A DNA stretch of 64,000 bases, taken from NCBI GenBank assembly GCA_037043015.1, contig CM073321.1, forward strand, positions 29,800,101 to 29,864,100. Reading direction: 5' to 3'. This document shows, one piece after another, positions 11,783 through 23,451 of this stretch. The DNA is from Bryum argenteum. Taxonomy: Eukaryota > Streptophyta > Bryopsida > Bryales > Bryaceae. The notes beneath the pieces are model-generated. The model searched no databases, was not told where the DNA came from, and worked only from the letters and a program-made list of their open reading frames with translations. The stretch's first letter is position 1, and the number at the start of each line of letters is the position of its first letter. The translations under genes were made by a program, and so were the position numbers.

Positions 11783-12528
11783 TCATTTTTTCACATATTT
11801 TGTTGCATCTTTAAATAGATTTGGCCACCAATAGCCAACATTTAAGGGTTTTGTGGCAGTTACAAAGCCTGCAAAATGGCCTCCACAAATTGAGTCATGG
11901 CACGCTTCCAAGATTGATGGAACTTCACTTGGATTAATACATTGCCTTAAAGTTCCATCTTTTCCTTTCTTGTACAACACTTCACCTATCATAGTATAAG
12001 GAGCCGCTTTGTAAATTAATCTATTTCTTTGTTTAGAAGTATATTCTATTGAAATAGTTCCATTTTGCAAATAATGAATAATCTCGGCATATTCAAAACC
12101 TATCACGTCTACTTCGAAAAGTTGTGCATCCGTTACGTCGTCGTTTATTGGTTCCGGATTTACTTCATTAGACATACATGATAAATGCTCCGCATTCAAG
12201 TGGCATTTTCTGGATCTTACTTGTATAACAAAATTAAATTCTTGTAATAAAAGTATCCATCTTGCAATGCTTCCACTAAGTTGTAGTTTATTTTTCATGT
12301 ACTTGAGCTTGTCATGATCCACGTGAAAAGTAAATTTGTAGCCTAATAAATAATGCCAATATTTTGTACAGAGAAGATCATGCCTAAGGCTTCCCGTTCT
12401 GTAACCGAATAATTTTGCTCGGCGGCCTTTAATTGCCAACTTGCAAAATATATTAAATGGTCTCTTCCATCTTTGTCCTTTTGACTTAGTATACTTCCTA
12501 TTGCCATGTTGGAAGTGTCTACGTACAC
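11783..12528 (-). pseudogene. Ty3/gypsy RNase H and integrase zinc-binding domain
   Basis: 12,528-12,343 encodes the RNase H start ('DTSNMAIGSILSQKDKDGRDH', 'YFASWQLKAAEQNYSVTEREALGMIF'). A frameshift leads into 12,439-11,783, which holds the rest ('HVDHDKLKYM', 'IARWILLLQEFNF') and the integrase N-terminal finger region ('EACHDSICGGHFAG' then 'YWWPNLFKDATKYVKKC'). Confidence 0.8.
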
Positions 12529-12621
12529 CTCAAAGACTTTATCTCAATTTGAGGAGACCAGAACTGGTGCACTTATCAATTTTTGTTTCAAAGTGTTAAA
12601 AGCCTTGACACAAGTAGGTGT

Positions 12622-13401
12622 CTATACCGGAGTAGTTTCGCTTTTCCTCAAGAGATGCGTCAATGGTAGCGCAATGTCGGCATACTTGTAAATATATTGT
12701 CTATAGTAGCCAATATGGCCTAGAAAACCTTGGACTTCCGAGACACTGTTTGGTGGTGGCAAATTTGCAGTTATTGCTACCTTATCCGGATTGGTTGCCA
12801 TACCTTCCTTTGATACAATATGGCCAAGCAATTTCCCAAAAAGAACAATAAACTGTGACTTTGCGGCATTTATGGATATACCATATTTATAACATTGTTG
12901 AAAACACTTGGATACTCGCTCCGCGTGATCTTCTTTTGAGCTAAATACACAAAAGTCATCAAGGAAAATTTCCATGAATTTTCTTAAATACATTTGGAAG
13001 GCCGTAGTCATTGCTCTTTGAAATGTGGCTTGAGCATTGCACAAGCCAAATGGCATTTTATTATATGCAAACGTACCCCAATCGGTTGAGAAGGTCGTAA
13101 GCGCTCTATGCTCCTTGGCAATTTGAACTTGATTATATCTAGAGAATCCATCAAGAAAGGAATACGTTTCATGTCCGGCTACACTATCTAATAGTGTGTT
13201 CGTAAATGGCAAAGGAAAATGGTCCTTCTTTGTTACCACATTCAATTTCCGAAAATCTTGGCAAATTCGTAGTTTGCCATTTTTCTTTGGTACCACAACA
13301 ATTGGTGAAACCCATTGACTATATGAAACTGGAGAAATGAATCCGCATTCTAATAATTTATCTATCTCCTCTTTGACTATGAGTGAATATTTTGGATTCA
13401 T
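12622..13401 (-). pseudogene. Ty3/gypsy reverse transcriptase
   Basis: 259-residue open segment carrying most RT motifs in order: 'EEIDKLLECGFISPVSYSQWVSP', 'VVPKKNGKLRICQDFRKLN', 'YSFLDGFSRYNQV', 'MPFGLCNAQATFQRAM', the active-site box 'FLDDFCVFS' and 'LLGHIVSKEGM', then 'FLGHIGYYRQYI'. The catalytic Asp pair is intact. It ends at a stop before RNase H, so the pol reading frame is broken. Confidence 0.85.
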
Positions 13402-13690
13402 GCGATATTGTTTTTGCCGAATAGGCTTTGTATTTTCTTCTAAGACAATTCGATTTTCATAGATTTCAGGTGGAATACCTCTAAGGTCTTTGTATGTCTA
13501 CGCAAAGCTCTTTTTATTTGCTTTTAAGAATCTCAGCCAAGTTGTAAGTTCCTGTGAAGTTAATTCTTCATATACTTTTATTACTTGGAGTTCTTCCTCG
13601 GTTCCTAAATTCATATCTTGGCAAATTAATTTCAAAGAGCCAAGTTGAGTAGGAACTTGATCTATTTCACTTGGAAACTCTTCACCCTCT

Positions 13691-14344
13691 TTAAAATCCA
13701 AAGTGGAATTGCGTTTGTATATTAAATACAGGTGAATTTTCCCATAATAATATGGCTTTATCTGAATCATCAGAATCCTGAAATGGAGTGAAATATTCAC
13801 TCATTCCTATGTTATTATATAAAGTATTTTTCCTTGAGATTTTGGAAATTGGTGCATCAATCTCATAACCCAAAGAGTCTTCTAATTCCGAAGTGAATTC
13901 ACTTTCATTGGTTTGAGATTCTCCTCTATAAATAGTAGGATACATAGGCAAAGTAATCTTTTCTTTGCCCTTGCCTAATGTAATGGTTCCTTTTCCCCAA
14001 TCGTCTTTCGCCTTTGCTAAATTTAGCCAAGGTCTTTCCAATAATATTGGGTATGATGAAATCGTATAAGTTATTTTGAATATGATATAATCAATTTTAA
14101 AGGACATGCCGCCAATAATAGTCAAGATTTGTTTTAGAACTCCCAAAGGTTTTACTCGTCTTTGGTCGGCCATACGCAACATAATAGAAGTTGGTACCAT
14201 TGTTGTCAACCCAACTTCGTCCATAGTCTCTTTACTTATAAAGTTGACACTAGATCCTCCATCAGTTTGTACATTTTCAATAAATGATCCATCGATCATT
14301 ACTTCTATGCTTGGTGCTCCAGGATCTACAGAAATTTCATGCAC
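13691..14344 (-). pseudogene. Ty3/gypsy aspartic protease region
   Basis: 217-residue open segment with a retropepsin-like core: 'FIENVQTDGGSSVNFISKETM' holds the active-site region, with DGGSS where DSGAS or DTGA-type motifs are usual. 'LLERPWLNLAKA' follows, the conserved ILGRPWL-type motif of gypsy proteases. The catalytic Asp is present; the second residue is Gly instead of Ser/Thr, so activity is doubtful. The segment 13,800-13,498 continues as the protease-RT linker. Confidence 0.7.
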
Positions 14345-14956
14345 TTCTACTTCGGCGACATGTTTGTGAATTCAGGAATGACTTAATTTACTCTGACACT
14401 TAGGTGATATAGCCGATAATTGGCGCAATGTAATGTCGGATTGTATTTTATCCAAATTCTTTAAAAGGCTATAAGGTTCCAAACCTATAGCTAGCCTCAT
14501 AGTCCGGTTTCGTCTTCGTTTATTTGCTCAGACGTACTTTGTATTTGTTTTAGCAAAAGTCACCTTACAAGGTGATAAATTCATGGGCAAAGTTTGAGGA
14601 ATTTTCACTGGAAATTGTATTTGATCCAGTACATCCTTTGGTACAGGAAGAGGTGTTGAATTTAGTATCACAACACTTGGTAATACTTGTACTTGTTTTT
14701 CATCCGAATCTTCGGATCTTATTTCTAAAGGATTAGTTTCTGGAAGCTTTTTGGTACTTCGTGTACCTACTCGATGAACACCAACTTCTTGTATTATGTG
14801 ATTGACTTCCTTAGGTGCCCCTTGGACCTTTGAAAGTTTTACTGTCCTTCCCTTCACCCAATCTCTTTCCGAGGGGGCAAATACGAGTGCTCGTGCTATA
14901 CATTCTTCTGCACGGTGGCCGGGTTGTCGACATCTTCCGCATTGAGGAACATAACC

Positions 14957-15304
14957 TTATTCTTTCTTTGAATATAGACATTCATTGGCATAATGGCCAA
15001 ATTCACCACAACGAAAACATATTAAATGTTCGCTTTTTTGCGATGGTCCATATCTATGTGTTTGTGGATTGGAAGGTGGTCCATTCCAAATCGGTGGTCG
15101 ATTATAGGTGTCATTCCACCTTGGTCTATTGTCATTTGGTTTATACGGCGGTCCCACATTGGGTCTTGTGTAAGGTCTTTTATTTGGATTATTAATCCAT
15201 GGTCTGTTGTCATTTACTTGATTTACATTGTTCCCATGAAGATGCCAACATTGGTCTATGGAATGTCTTCCTCCACAATGACCACATCTTGGTACTTGAT
15301 TCAA
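14957..15304 (-). pseudogene. Ty3/gypsy nucleocapsid with CCHC zinc knuckle
   Basis: Encodes a first Cys/His cluster (CGHCGGRHSIDQCWH), a long Asn/Arg/Pro-rich linker, and a canonical zinc knuckle 'CFRCGEFGHYANEC' (C-x2-C-x4-H-x4-C). It follows the gag capsid segment on the same strand and precedes the protease, as expected for a gypsy nucleocapsid that binds genomic RNA. A further stretch (14,857-14,528) continues as linker without recognisable motif. Confidence 0.8.
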
Positions 15305-15686
15305 CGGTGAAGGACATTCGTCTTTCCTATGCCCATAACCTTTACAATTCGCACACCAAACATTGGATCTTAAATCCGTCGAAAGTGTTTTCTTATTTTT
15401 ATTCTAAGTCATACTCACTTTTAATTCCGTGAGTTGTTTAGCTAAGTCCATCACCATTTCTTTAGTTATATTCATAGGTGGTGCATTAGCTACCACGGTA
15501 GTTGTTTTCACCGCAATTGATTCAACTGCTGACCTTGTGCCATATTGAGCCATTGCCGGTTTTATTCTTGGTTTGCGGTTTGATGGTGGGAATTTAAGGC
15601 GTATCTACATATGGTAGATAATCTTCATCTACTCTTGCTTCTTCCCATGATTTAGCCGTATTATAAGCTGTTGCTATATGCGCTGG

Positions 15687-17056
15687 TCATCTTTCCTTCA
15701 CAAACATTTTTAATTGCGGTGGATATAATCCTCCAACAAATATACTTGTTAGAAATGTATCTAGCATGTTATGATTGGTCCACCTTGTCAATAGGTTGTC
15801 CATTCTTCCATGAAAAGAATCCACGCTTTCTCCAAGTCCCATTTTGATATTCTTCGACCGTTCTCTTAAGCTTTCTGTGAAACCCAATGGCCTATATTGA
15901 TTTACAAAAAAGTCTCGTAAAGCTTCCCATGTATCGAAATCCGCTTGTCGACCATACCAAGCAAATGCCGCTCCATCCAATGATATGGAAAAGGTAGTTA
16001 CATAATCTTCTTTGGACAATTTATTAGCCACACATACGGCTATAATCTTTGCAACATGTAAATCGGGATCTAATCCCGGTCTTCCATTGAAAGTGGAAAT
16101 TGTGCAATATTCAATGGTCTTTGATTTGCCATTGTATTGTTATTAATTTCTCTTTGCTTAGTTGTACTATTTAATTCTTCAACTTGTAGTTCTTCTTCTT
16201 CAGCTAAATTTGATGAAGTTTTGATTTGATCCTCGTTGAAACTAGGAAAGAATTGGCCGGTTGAAATTTCTATGTGAGAGGAGAAATAGGCTTGCCCTTG
16301 TACATAGGTTGCTTCAGTTAAGGATACGCCTTTGCTTTCTTCACATAATACACTTGATTTATCAATTTCAGTTGATTGTTTCCTTGATCATGATTCTCGA
16401 CCAAAAGATTGTAATTCGGTCAAGGCTCCAAGTTAGGGACTAGAAGGTCTTGCAACCGCCGATAGTCTTGGAGTATTTGGTATTGTCCTTTGATTACTTC
16501 TAGACTTCACTTGCTCTTCTCTCTAGATTTTCTGCAATGCCCGATTTAATATGTCTTCATTTCTATCTTGGGACATTAAATTTGTTTCTTGGATTCATTA
16601 TTGATTTTTTCTTCAAATTTCTTGTAATTTCACAATTTCTTCTTAACGACATACTAGTCCAAATGATATACACATAGGGTGTTTCTCATCTCTACATTCA
16701 ACGTTGGGAATAAGAGGTGTTGATCTTGGATCAGTATGATCGTATGTAAATGCATACAACTTCCTCGCAATTTGAGTTCTGTGCCAACCTCCGTAATAAA
16801 TAGGAAGACTTTGATTCGTTACAATTTTCAATTTGTCGTATTGACTTAGCAAATATAATGAAGGTAATTGCAGCAACAAGTCTTCACCTTTTGCAAAGAA
16901 TGTCTTGTAATATTTTCCTTCTTCCCAAACTTTGCTCAAAATAATTCTTTTAATGTCAATGGGTAATTGTTCAATCCTTTCTTTTAATTCTTGACAAAAT
17001 TTATTATTTCCAGTTATTTGGAAACCTTTTCCATGTACAATTTCTCTTGGGATCAA
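15687..17056 (-). pseudogene. Ty3/gypsy gag (capsid region)
   Basis: Two open segments separated by broken frame. 17,056-16,643 encodes the N-terminal part (137 aa, no clear domain). 16,031-15,687 encodes a typical retrotransposon gag domain with 'GAAFAWYGRQADFDTWEALRDFF', 'QYRPLGFTESLRERSKNIK' and 'DNLLTRWT', the WxxF-type capsid signature. Between them (16,050-16,640) the reading frame is interrupted and Ser/Asn/Gln-rich. Confidence 0.75.
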
Positions 17057-17733
17057 AACTCATCACATTGCTCTCAATTTCAATTGTAATTTATACAATG
17101 TGTTTTGTAACATTCAATACTTTAAACTATGTTCACAATTTCCAAAATTGGCATTCACAATTCTTCACTAACACATGCAATGTGCATAATTCCGATTTTT
17201 ATATTAATAATTACTTGACAATTTTACACTTGTTATTATAACAACGATTGTTTCAATTCTCTCTTCCACAACACTTTAAATTCAAATTCAAACTTAGTCA
17301 CACTTTCACAAGTGCGGGTTACACATTCTCTTGCATGTGTTCAAAACACAAATGAGCATGTTTTTCCTACTTGTAATTCTCATTTTTGTATTCACAACTT
17401 TTCATTTCACTCATGACGGTTCATTTACTAACTTTTCACTTAATTCCCCTTCTAATCTTATTTAGACTCCAGTTCACACTCAGTGAAAAATGAAAAGTAA
17501 ATTGGATTTATAACACATGAAAAGTCAAAACTAGACTCGTAGTTCAAAATTTATGTACTACAGATACACGAGTCACCCATACGCATTTTATACCGTCATA
17601 AATGTCTAAGGAAAGATAAAGGTGAAGCATGTGTTCTCGCAATCTTGTGCCTCACGTTGCGTGAGCTCTTGCGTTCTCGCTTGTCTCTCCACGCCAATGA
17701 GCCTTGACGTCGACGCTTGCGCCCAGAGGATTC

Positions 17734-17754
17734 GTACCTAGGCGAAGGGGGCCA
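17734..17754 (-). other. Candidate primer-binding site of the Ty3/gypsy element
   Basis: On the minus strand a CACA terminus, two spacer bases and TGGCCCCCTTCGCCTAGG. This has the position and form of a plant gypsy primer-binding site (compare TGGCGCCGTTGCC-type sites). Gag begins about 700 bp downstream. The matching tRNA was not identified. Confidence 0.4.
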
Positions 17755-18349
17755 ATTGTGACCATTAAAAGGTATTGCGTCCTTATTTATACGCTCTACA
17801 TGGTTCTCAACTTACTACCTCTTCATAAAGCCGGATTTTCATGTTGTGCAGGGCATCTTCCAGCTAGGTGGAGGAGTTTTGGACAGTTATTTTAAACAAT
17901 AGCAACACCGAGTGCAATATCTAAGGCACTATAAGACATGGTAGGAGTAAGGCTAAGAAACTATATTCAGAAGAGGTTGCATGTACTACAAAACTCCGAG
18001 AAACTTGCACAGAGGGGTGGCAAGATGTGTGTAATCTACAGACTTCCAGTGATTGTTTGACTTATATAGAGTAGTAGCACATCGACAAGGTATCTTCCAA
18101 ATAGAGGCATAATTATAATCGACGCAACAACAAGGCAAATTTCAAATTTTGTACGTTGATGCATTAAAGTGTACGAGGTGTTACAACATAAACCTAATGT
18201 ATAGAGGAATGTTGTTGAGATCATTTGCTGCGATGTTTAGGCCGAGATGAAGCTCAACAAACAAGAGAAGTAGTCTATTGCAAAGACAACATGCGGAATA
18301 TGGGTTTTCCTACCTCCATAGAATGATAGCAGAGAAATTGATTTGCCAC

Positions 18350-19500
18350 TGAAAGTTTCAGCTTGTTTATCTATCATAGCGGAGTGACAGCTCTGATAAA
18401 AAGTGGGACCTCAGAGTCTTCTGCAAGAGAGGCGAACATATCTGAAAGGAACAATTGTACACAATTTGTGTTAGATGGTCTAGCAGCATCAAATCCCATG
18501 ATACTAGGGGCATCTATATCAACGTCATCATTGCAAACCAGAAGTGGGCAACTTTTTTCTACCAAGCAAATGTGTCATTTAACGTGGCTAGGAATCCAAC
18601 TTTCATTGTGACAGTTATAACAATATCCATGGCAAAATTTGAATACAATCCACATTCTTACCACCACTTGAGGACAAGTATTATCAAATCTAAGAGATTG
18701 CAAATTGAGAAAGAGATTGAAGACAAGACCGATTTTCTTGTTAAGTACTACACGGTGATATTATGCACCAATAGATAGGATGATTTCAATTAGAGGTTCA
18801 ATCATGAATGTAATGATGTCATGCCCCGTTGGTGACGCATTCTTGTAAAGCATCGAGATGACTAGGAAGCAAAAAAATATACGCTACGTAGCAAAGAAAC
18901 TAAAGGTATTCATTGAAAAGGTGGAAACTCAGTATGTGACACAAGTCTGCATAGATAACGCAGCAAACATGCTTGGAGCAATGATAGATGTTACTAACAC
19001 ATACCCACACATTTTCAAGCAGGAATGCATGACACATGCTTTGAATCTCATGTTAAAAGCTTGATTCTATCCTCGTGTTCTAAATTACTTTAGTACACTA
19101 TAGAACAAACTACAGAGATGATGACGTAGTAGATGAAGACCTAAAGGAAGTTGGCAGGGGTCAGTAGAGAAATAGTCCTCAACGCAATCCTCCACCTCTC
19201 ATTTGTCCAAATGAAGCCGTAGGTAAAGTGCCTATTGCGCCTTCCTCTTTAGGTAGGGAGGATTCAAATCTTACACCAGATCGGAGTAATCATGAAACCC
19301 TATGGAACAACAATCATGAAATCGGATGGGACAACAATGATAACGACAACAATCCCTCTTTGGTGGTGGGAATAGAGATGACCACAATTATGAAGGCGCA
19401 GACGTGATAATGGAAGAATTAACTGAGCCAATTATAATCAGAAAGAAATCATTAAGAAATCATAATGTAGTTGATAGACATATCATATTAACACCTAATA
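18350..19500 (+). pseudogene. hAT/DUF659 transposase remnant
   Basis: Plus-strand segments 18,455-18,778 and 18,858-19,064 encode, in order, 'FFYQANVSFNVARNPTFI', 'YNPHSYHHLRTSIIKSKRLQIEKEIEDK' and 'VTQVCIDNAANMLGAMIDV...YPHIFKQECMTHALNLML'. This is the DUF659 pattern also seen at 2,385-3,040 on the minus strand. Frame breaks between the segments and an acidic, stop-containing tail (19,100-19,470) show that it is a pseudogene. Confidence 0.7.
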
Positions 19501-20220
19501 TTCGAGTCAAGTAGTTAGATTTAACTCTATTTTGACAAATATTCTAGAGATGAGTGAATCCAACTTTTACAAATTGTATCTTACTTGAACACAAGACTAT
19601 TTTGTGGGATGTGAGAAGGTGAACACCACTTCGAGCACCTCAATAGCCCTATTAGAGCTTGAGAAATGGAAGCTCAAAGTTGAGGACCCAACAGAGGTGA
19701 GCATTCCTTTTGTAACCCTATTCAACACAAAAATTTGATGCTAGTGTTGAATAGTCATTTATAAATATACGAGTATAACATACAAAGGATGCAACATGAC
19801 TACTATTGTAAAAAGACATGACTATTGTCGTATTTTGAATGATTTCAATACACAAACTATGAAAAATATGACCATGTGTTCTGAGTGACTTTAAAGCACA
19901 AACAGCCATTCAATGGGTCCATTTCAGAAACCTTCGACTCAATTAAAGATTTGTAAGCAGCTACCATCCTCCTACATACCCTCTTCAGTTTTCTGGAAGC
20001 CTCATCCTATTAAGTGAAACACCAGATTTGCTTGGTTTAAATTAGTTTGTAATACTTTAACTCCTTTAGTGGAATATTGGTTGTTAAAATTGTAATCATG
20101 CAAAAAAACGTTCATTCAAATCTATTTTTTGTTTCACGTAATTGACTTGCAATGTAAAACATGCATTATATTTGAAATCTCAAAATCAAAAGTTGCCTTT
20201 ACTAGAATGCTTGACATTAA

Positions 20221-21630
20221 GGGCCGGTTTACACTACGGTGGAGAAGGCCTCCGGTCGGTCAAGAATGCTTGGCCAAGACATGGTTATATGAGGCAAATG
20301 GTGGATGTGCTGGAGAAGAATTAAACGCAATAAACAATTTCTTAAGGAGTCTTGACCGGTTGTAGTCTAAACACTGAGAGGAGAAGTCTAACTGGAGAAG
20401 TCCACCGGAGAAGTCCACCGGTGAAGAAAAGTTCACCTAATGGTGAAGATTTTTTATGATAAATAATCATAATTCTCTACATTCACATTGTATGAAAATA
20501 CACCAACAATTTTTTCTTTGCATAAAAATCAATATGCATATGTATGACAAATTGAGTAAACTTCAAATTAATTTTATTATCGACTTGTGCCGTAGACTAA
20601 TAATTTTGATGGTTTATTTTTACTTTAAATAGAATAGAAACATGCCATGGTCATATTATGTTCAATGTTATTCAAAAATAGTAATGCAGAGCTTGATTTT
20701 GATTTTTTTTCTTTTTCTTTTTGAGGCACTTGATAATGCGGATTAAATGGTAGTGACCGGTTGAATTTCATCTTCATTAGCATTTGTTAGATTTTCTTGT
20801 TTTCCTACAATAGTGTCGTCCACTCATATTTTTCGTAACGAAACCAACTTGATACCACCAATGATCAATTGAATCATAAAACTTGCATTCATGGTGGTCA
20901 TTTTATGTAATCAAGTTAGCAAATTTGTCGTCCTTGTAATGTTGAAATCTATCTCAAATTTCTTTCGACATGCCTCAGCCGTACATGAAAATCCAAGAAT
21001 TGTCACTATAATTTGTGCTTAAAGTCAAACCTATATATCAACACCTAATAAATTTCAATTCCAATGTACAATGTACATAAGTGCACGAAAAGATGATAAA
21101 ATACCGAAAAAATGAGCTCTAAGCCTTCAAAATGGCATTGAAAAATTTACTACAGCATGTGGAGCTAGAGTAGGAAGTGTATATATACAATCCCAAGTAG
21201 TTTGGGACACATGGAGAAGGTGGGGATGGATGGCCACCATGGGGGGAGTAGTTTGTAGTCATGAGGTCAAGGTTCAAGCCTTTTAGGCTGCACCTTCAGT
21301 TTTTAAAAGTCAGATCTGAGATCTACGGCCGAGATTTGTTTTTGAAAATAATTTTTTTATTGACTGTACCTTGTCTAAAACAGTGATTTCTTGTCCGGCC
21401 TCTTGAGGCCGGACATGAAATCACTGTTCCGAACAAGGTCTTGAACAAAAAGTACCGCCACCTAAGCGGCCATGTCATTTTTCATCCATGACAAAAGTTC
21501 ACCACCTTTGATTTCTTCACCAAGTGTAAACACCCACCGGTCAAGAATTGCATTTTCAACTAATCACAATGGAGAAACACCCTTTTTTTTCTTGACCGGT
21601 GGACTTCTCCACCGTAGTGTAAACCGGCCC
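20221..21630. mobile_element. Non-autonomous TIR transposon (PIF/Harbinger-like)
   Basis: The left end GGGCCGGTTTACACTACGGT plus GGAGAAG (20,221-20,247) is repeated as a perfect inverted copy at 21,604-21,630, giving 27-bp TIRs. Both sides are flanked by TAA (20,218-20,220 and 21,631-21,633), a 3-bp target duplication typical of PIF/Harbinger elements. Subterminal repeats of the type GGAGAAGTCCACCGG occur at about 20,375-20,425 and near the right end. The 1.41-kb interior has no credible transposase gene. Confidence 0.85.
21369..21438. repeat. 70-bp hairpin inside the TIR element
   Basis: Arms AACAGTGATTTC-T-TGTCCGGCCTC and GAGGCCGGACA-T-GAAATCACTGTT pair almost perfectly around a two-base TT loop, with outer CCTTGT/ACAAGG pairing. 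It could be an inserted palindromic MITE or a structural part of the parent element. Confidence 0.8.
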
Positions 21631-21639
21631 TAATTCATA

Positions 21640-23100
21640 ATTCATTATAAAGGTCTCCAATTTTACCTCACAAACTAAAGTTACTTTGAGACTCAAATGA
21701 AACAAGTTCATCCGAAGCAGAGTTAAGATGAAGACCTTTTGGGTCTTCTAAGTTCCTCATGTTCATGCACAATATAGTGGGACAACGTCGGGGAAAAACA
21801 GAGGTTATATATGTAGAACTTAACAAGGCCTTCAATGAGAAGATCAAGTTTTTGTGGAAAAATAAAGTCTTGACATGGGAATTGCATGATTTTGGAAATA
21901 AATGATTCTTTTACGAATTAGATAATTTTTGTTTTATTGAAATACTAAATGAACGATCTTTCTTGAAAGCCCTGTCTTTTGAACATAAAAATAGTATTTG
22001 CAAGAAACTTATTGTCTTTTTAATGAAAATAGAAACTGCTTAAAAAAAATAAGAATAAAAATAAAAGATTAAAATAAAATAAAATAAAATAAAATGGAAA
22101 GGGAGAAAAAGCCATCTTAATTGAAAATTCACAACCTTCGTAGAATGGTATATAGTTCTTGATCAAAAACTCACACCTTGTAGAAAAACACAATCTCTAT
22201 GGAGAAACATAATCTTTGTAGAGGAATGCGGTTTTTATGAATAAATAGGTCTTTGTGGGAGAATGAAGTCTTTGTGACAAAAAAGAGTTTTTGTGGAAAA
22301 GAAATAAAAATTGTGTGAATATATAGTTCATGTGAAAAATCAGAGCCTCGTCTGAGATTACTTCACAACTTTATCATGACCTTCTAGTACTTCGTAAACA
22401 TTAAGGTCCTGGCCTTCTAACACATTTTTCAGTACTACATTATAAACTTCTAGCACATATTTTACAAACAACAACCAACCTCTTTTCTGATACCCACTTC
22501 TCAAAAGTTTTATTTAAAGATGCAGATTTCTAAATTAGTAAACTAGATAGATTACTATGTGTGATTTCTTTCTATGAATCATATAAATAAGAATATGCAA
22601 GAATACACAAGGCATAGAAAGCAAAATCATGACAATTAAGTAGAAACAATCAGATCGCACCATTACATGTAATGTCAACATAAAACTAACCTCTCTAAAA
22701 TAAAAACCTAATTAGAGAAGTACTACTCACCTGCCAAACTGCCATGGCGATGACAACCAAAATCAATAAAAACACCTCTTATTTATCACAATGAGGGTGT
22801 GCCCAAGGTCAACATAGATCAGTCAAGCACAAACTTCAAATGAATTAGTAACTAAGGTGTTGTTGCCGACAAGTGAAATTCTACCGTCCACCAACAGATT
22901 TATTCTCTATAGAATCCCAAGACAGATTTGGTTAGGGCTTCTTTTCATGATCATACATCGGCTTTCGATCATGATCGAACCTGGTTTTGCTTGAGGTTGG
23001 CGTTCCTTCCTGCAGACATCAACTCCAATAAAACGTAAAGCGCTGCACCTGGGCGGATGGATATCAATCTATGATCGAAGCAGAATACAGTAACCATTCC
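21640..23100. other. Intergenic DNA with degenerate minisatellite
   Basis: No gene seen. 22,060-22,095 is an (AAAAT)n microsatellite. 21,840-21,890 and 22,140-22,330 hold a loose repeat of about 28-35 bp built on 'agtctttgtggaaaaat'. The rest is AT-rich sequence downstream of the FLD-like gene. Confidence 0.5.
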
Positions 23101-23451
23101 ATGCTTAAGATAAAACCTGAGTCAAGAAGATAATTGAATATACAATCACGCTCCCAGAGGGAACAGTAGGGACGGTGTGAAATGTCATGTCACTGCAGGA
23201 TACTGCAAAATGTACGGCTGCTTTGCCAAAATTGCTTAGGGTTAGAATTGAGCGCCTCAAACAACTTAACCTCGACATAACCTCATCATTCCCTAGTATT
23301 GAGAACTGAGATCGAAATCTACTCATACACTTGAAGTTGATGACAGTATTTACCAAGATTTCTGACGGGGCGTGGGCGCTACCATAGCTGGAGGGGTCCC
23401 TATCTCCGAAGATGCCGCTTAGGAAGCTCCAGAAAATTTCACTGGAATAAA

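Larger units (their letters stand above)
10903..17757 (-). mobile_element. Ty3/gypsy retrotransposon, decayed
   Basis: Minus-strand order is leader - gag - zinc knuckle - protease - reverse transcriptase - RNase H - integrase, the Ty3/gypsy order. A purine-rich tract (minus strand AAAGAAGGGGAGGG, plus positions 10,903-10,917) just after the integrase end is a good polypurine tract. A TGGCCCCCTTCG... site near 17,754, preceded by a CA terminus, is a plausible primer-binding site. LTR sequences outside these points could not be matched to each other, so the copy is probably truncated on at least one side. All coding segments are split by stops or frameshifts. Confidence 0.85.

Noticed and set aside
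12690-12710. Further GACTATAGTC-like site (GTCTATAGTA)
   Set aside because: Two or more mismatches and isolated, inside the RT coding sequence of the gypsy element.
17700-17755. Possible tRNA gene (GGATTCGTACC ... GGGGGCCA)
   Set aside because: No cloverleaf can be formed; better explained as the complement of a retroelement primer-binding site.
21225-21300. Possible tRNA-derived SINE (GGTTCAAGCC resembles a B box)
   Set aside because: No convincing A box at the right distance, no poly-A or duplication; lies inside the TIR element.
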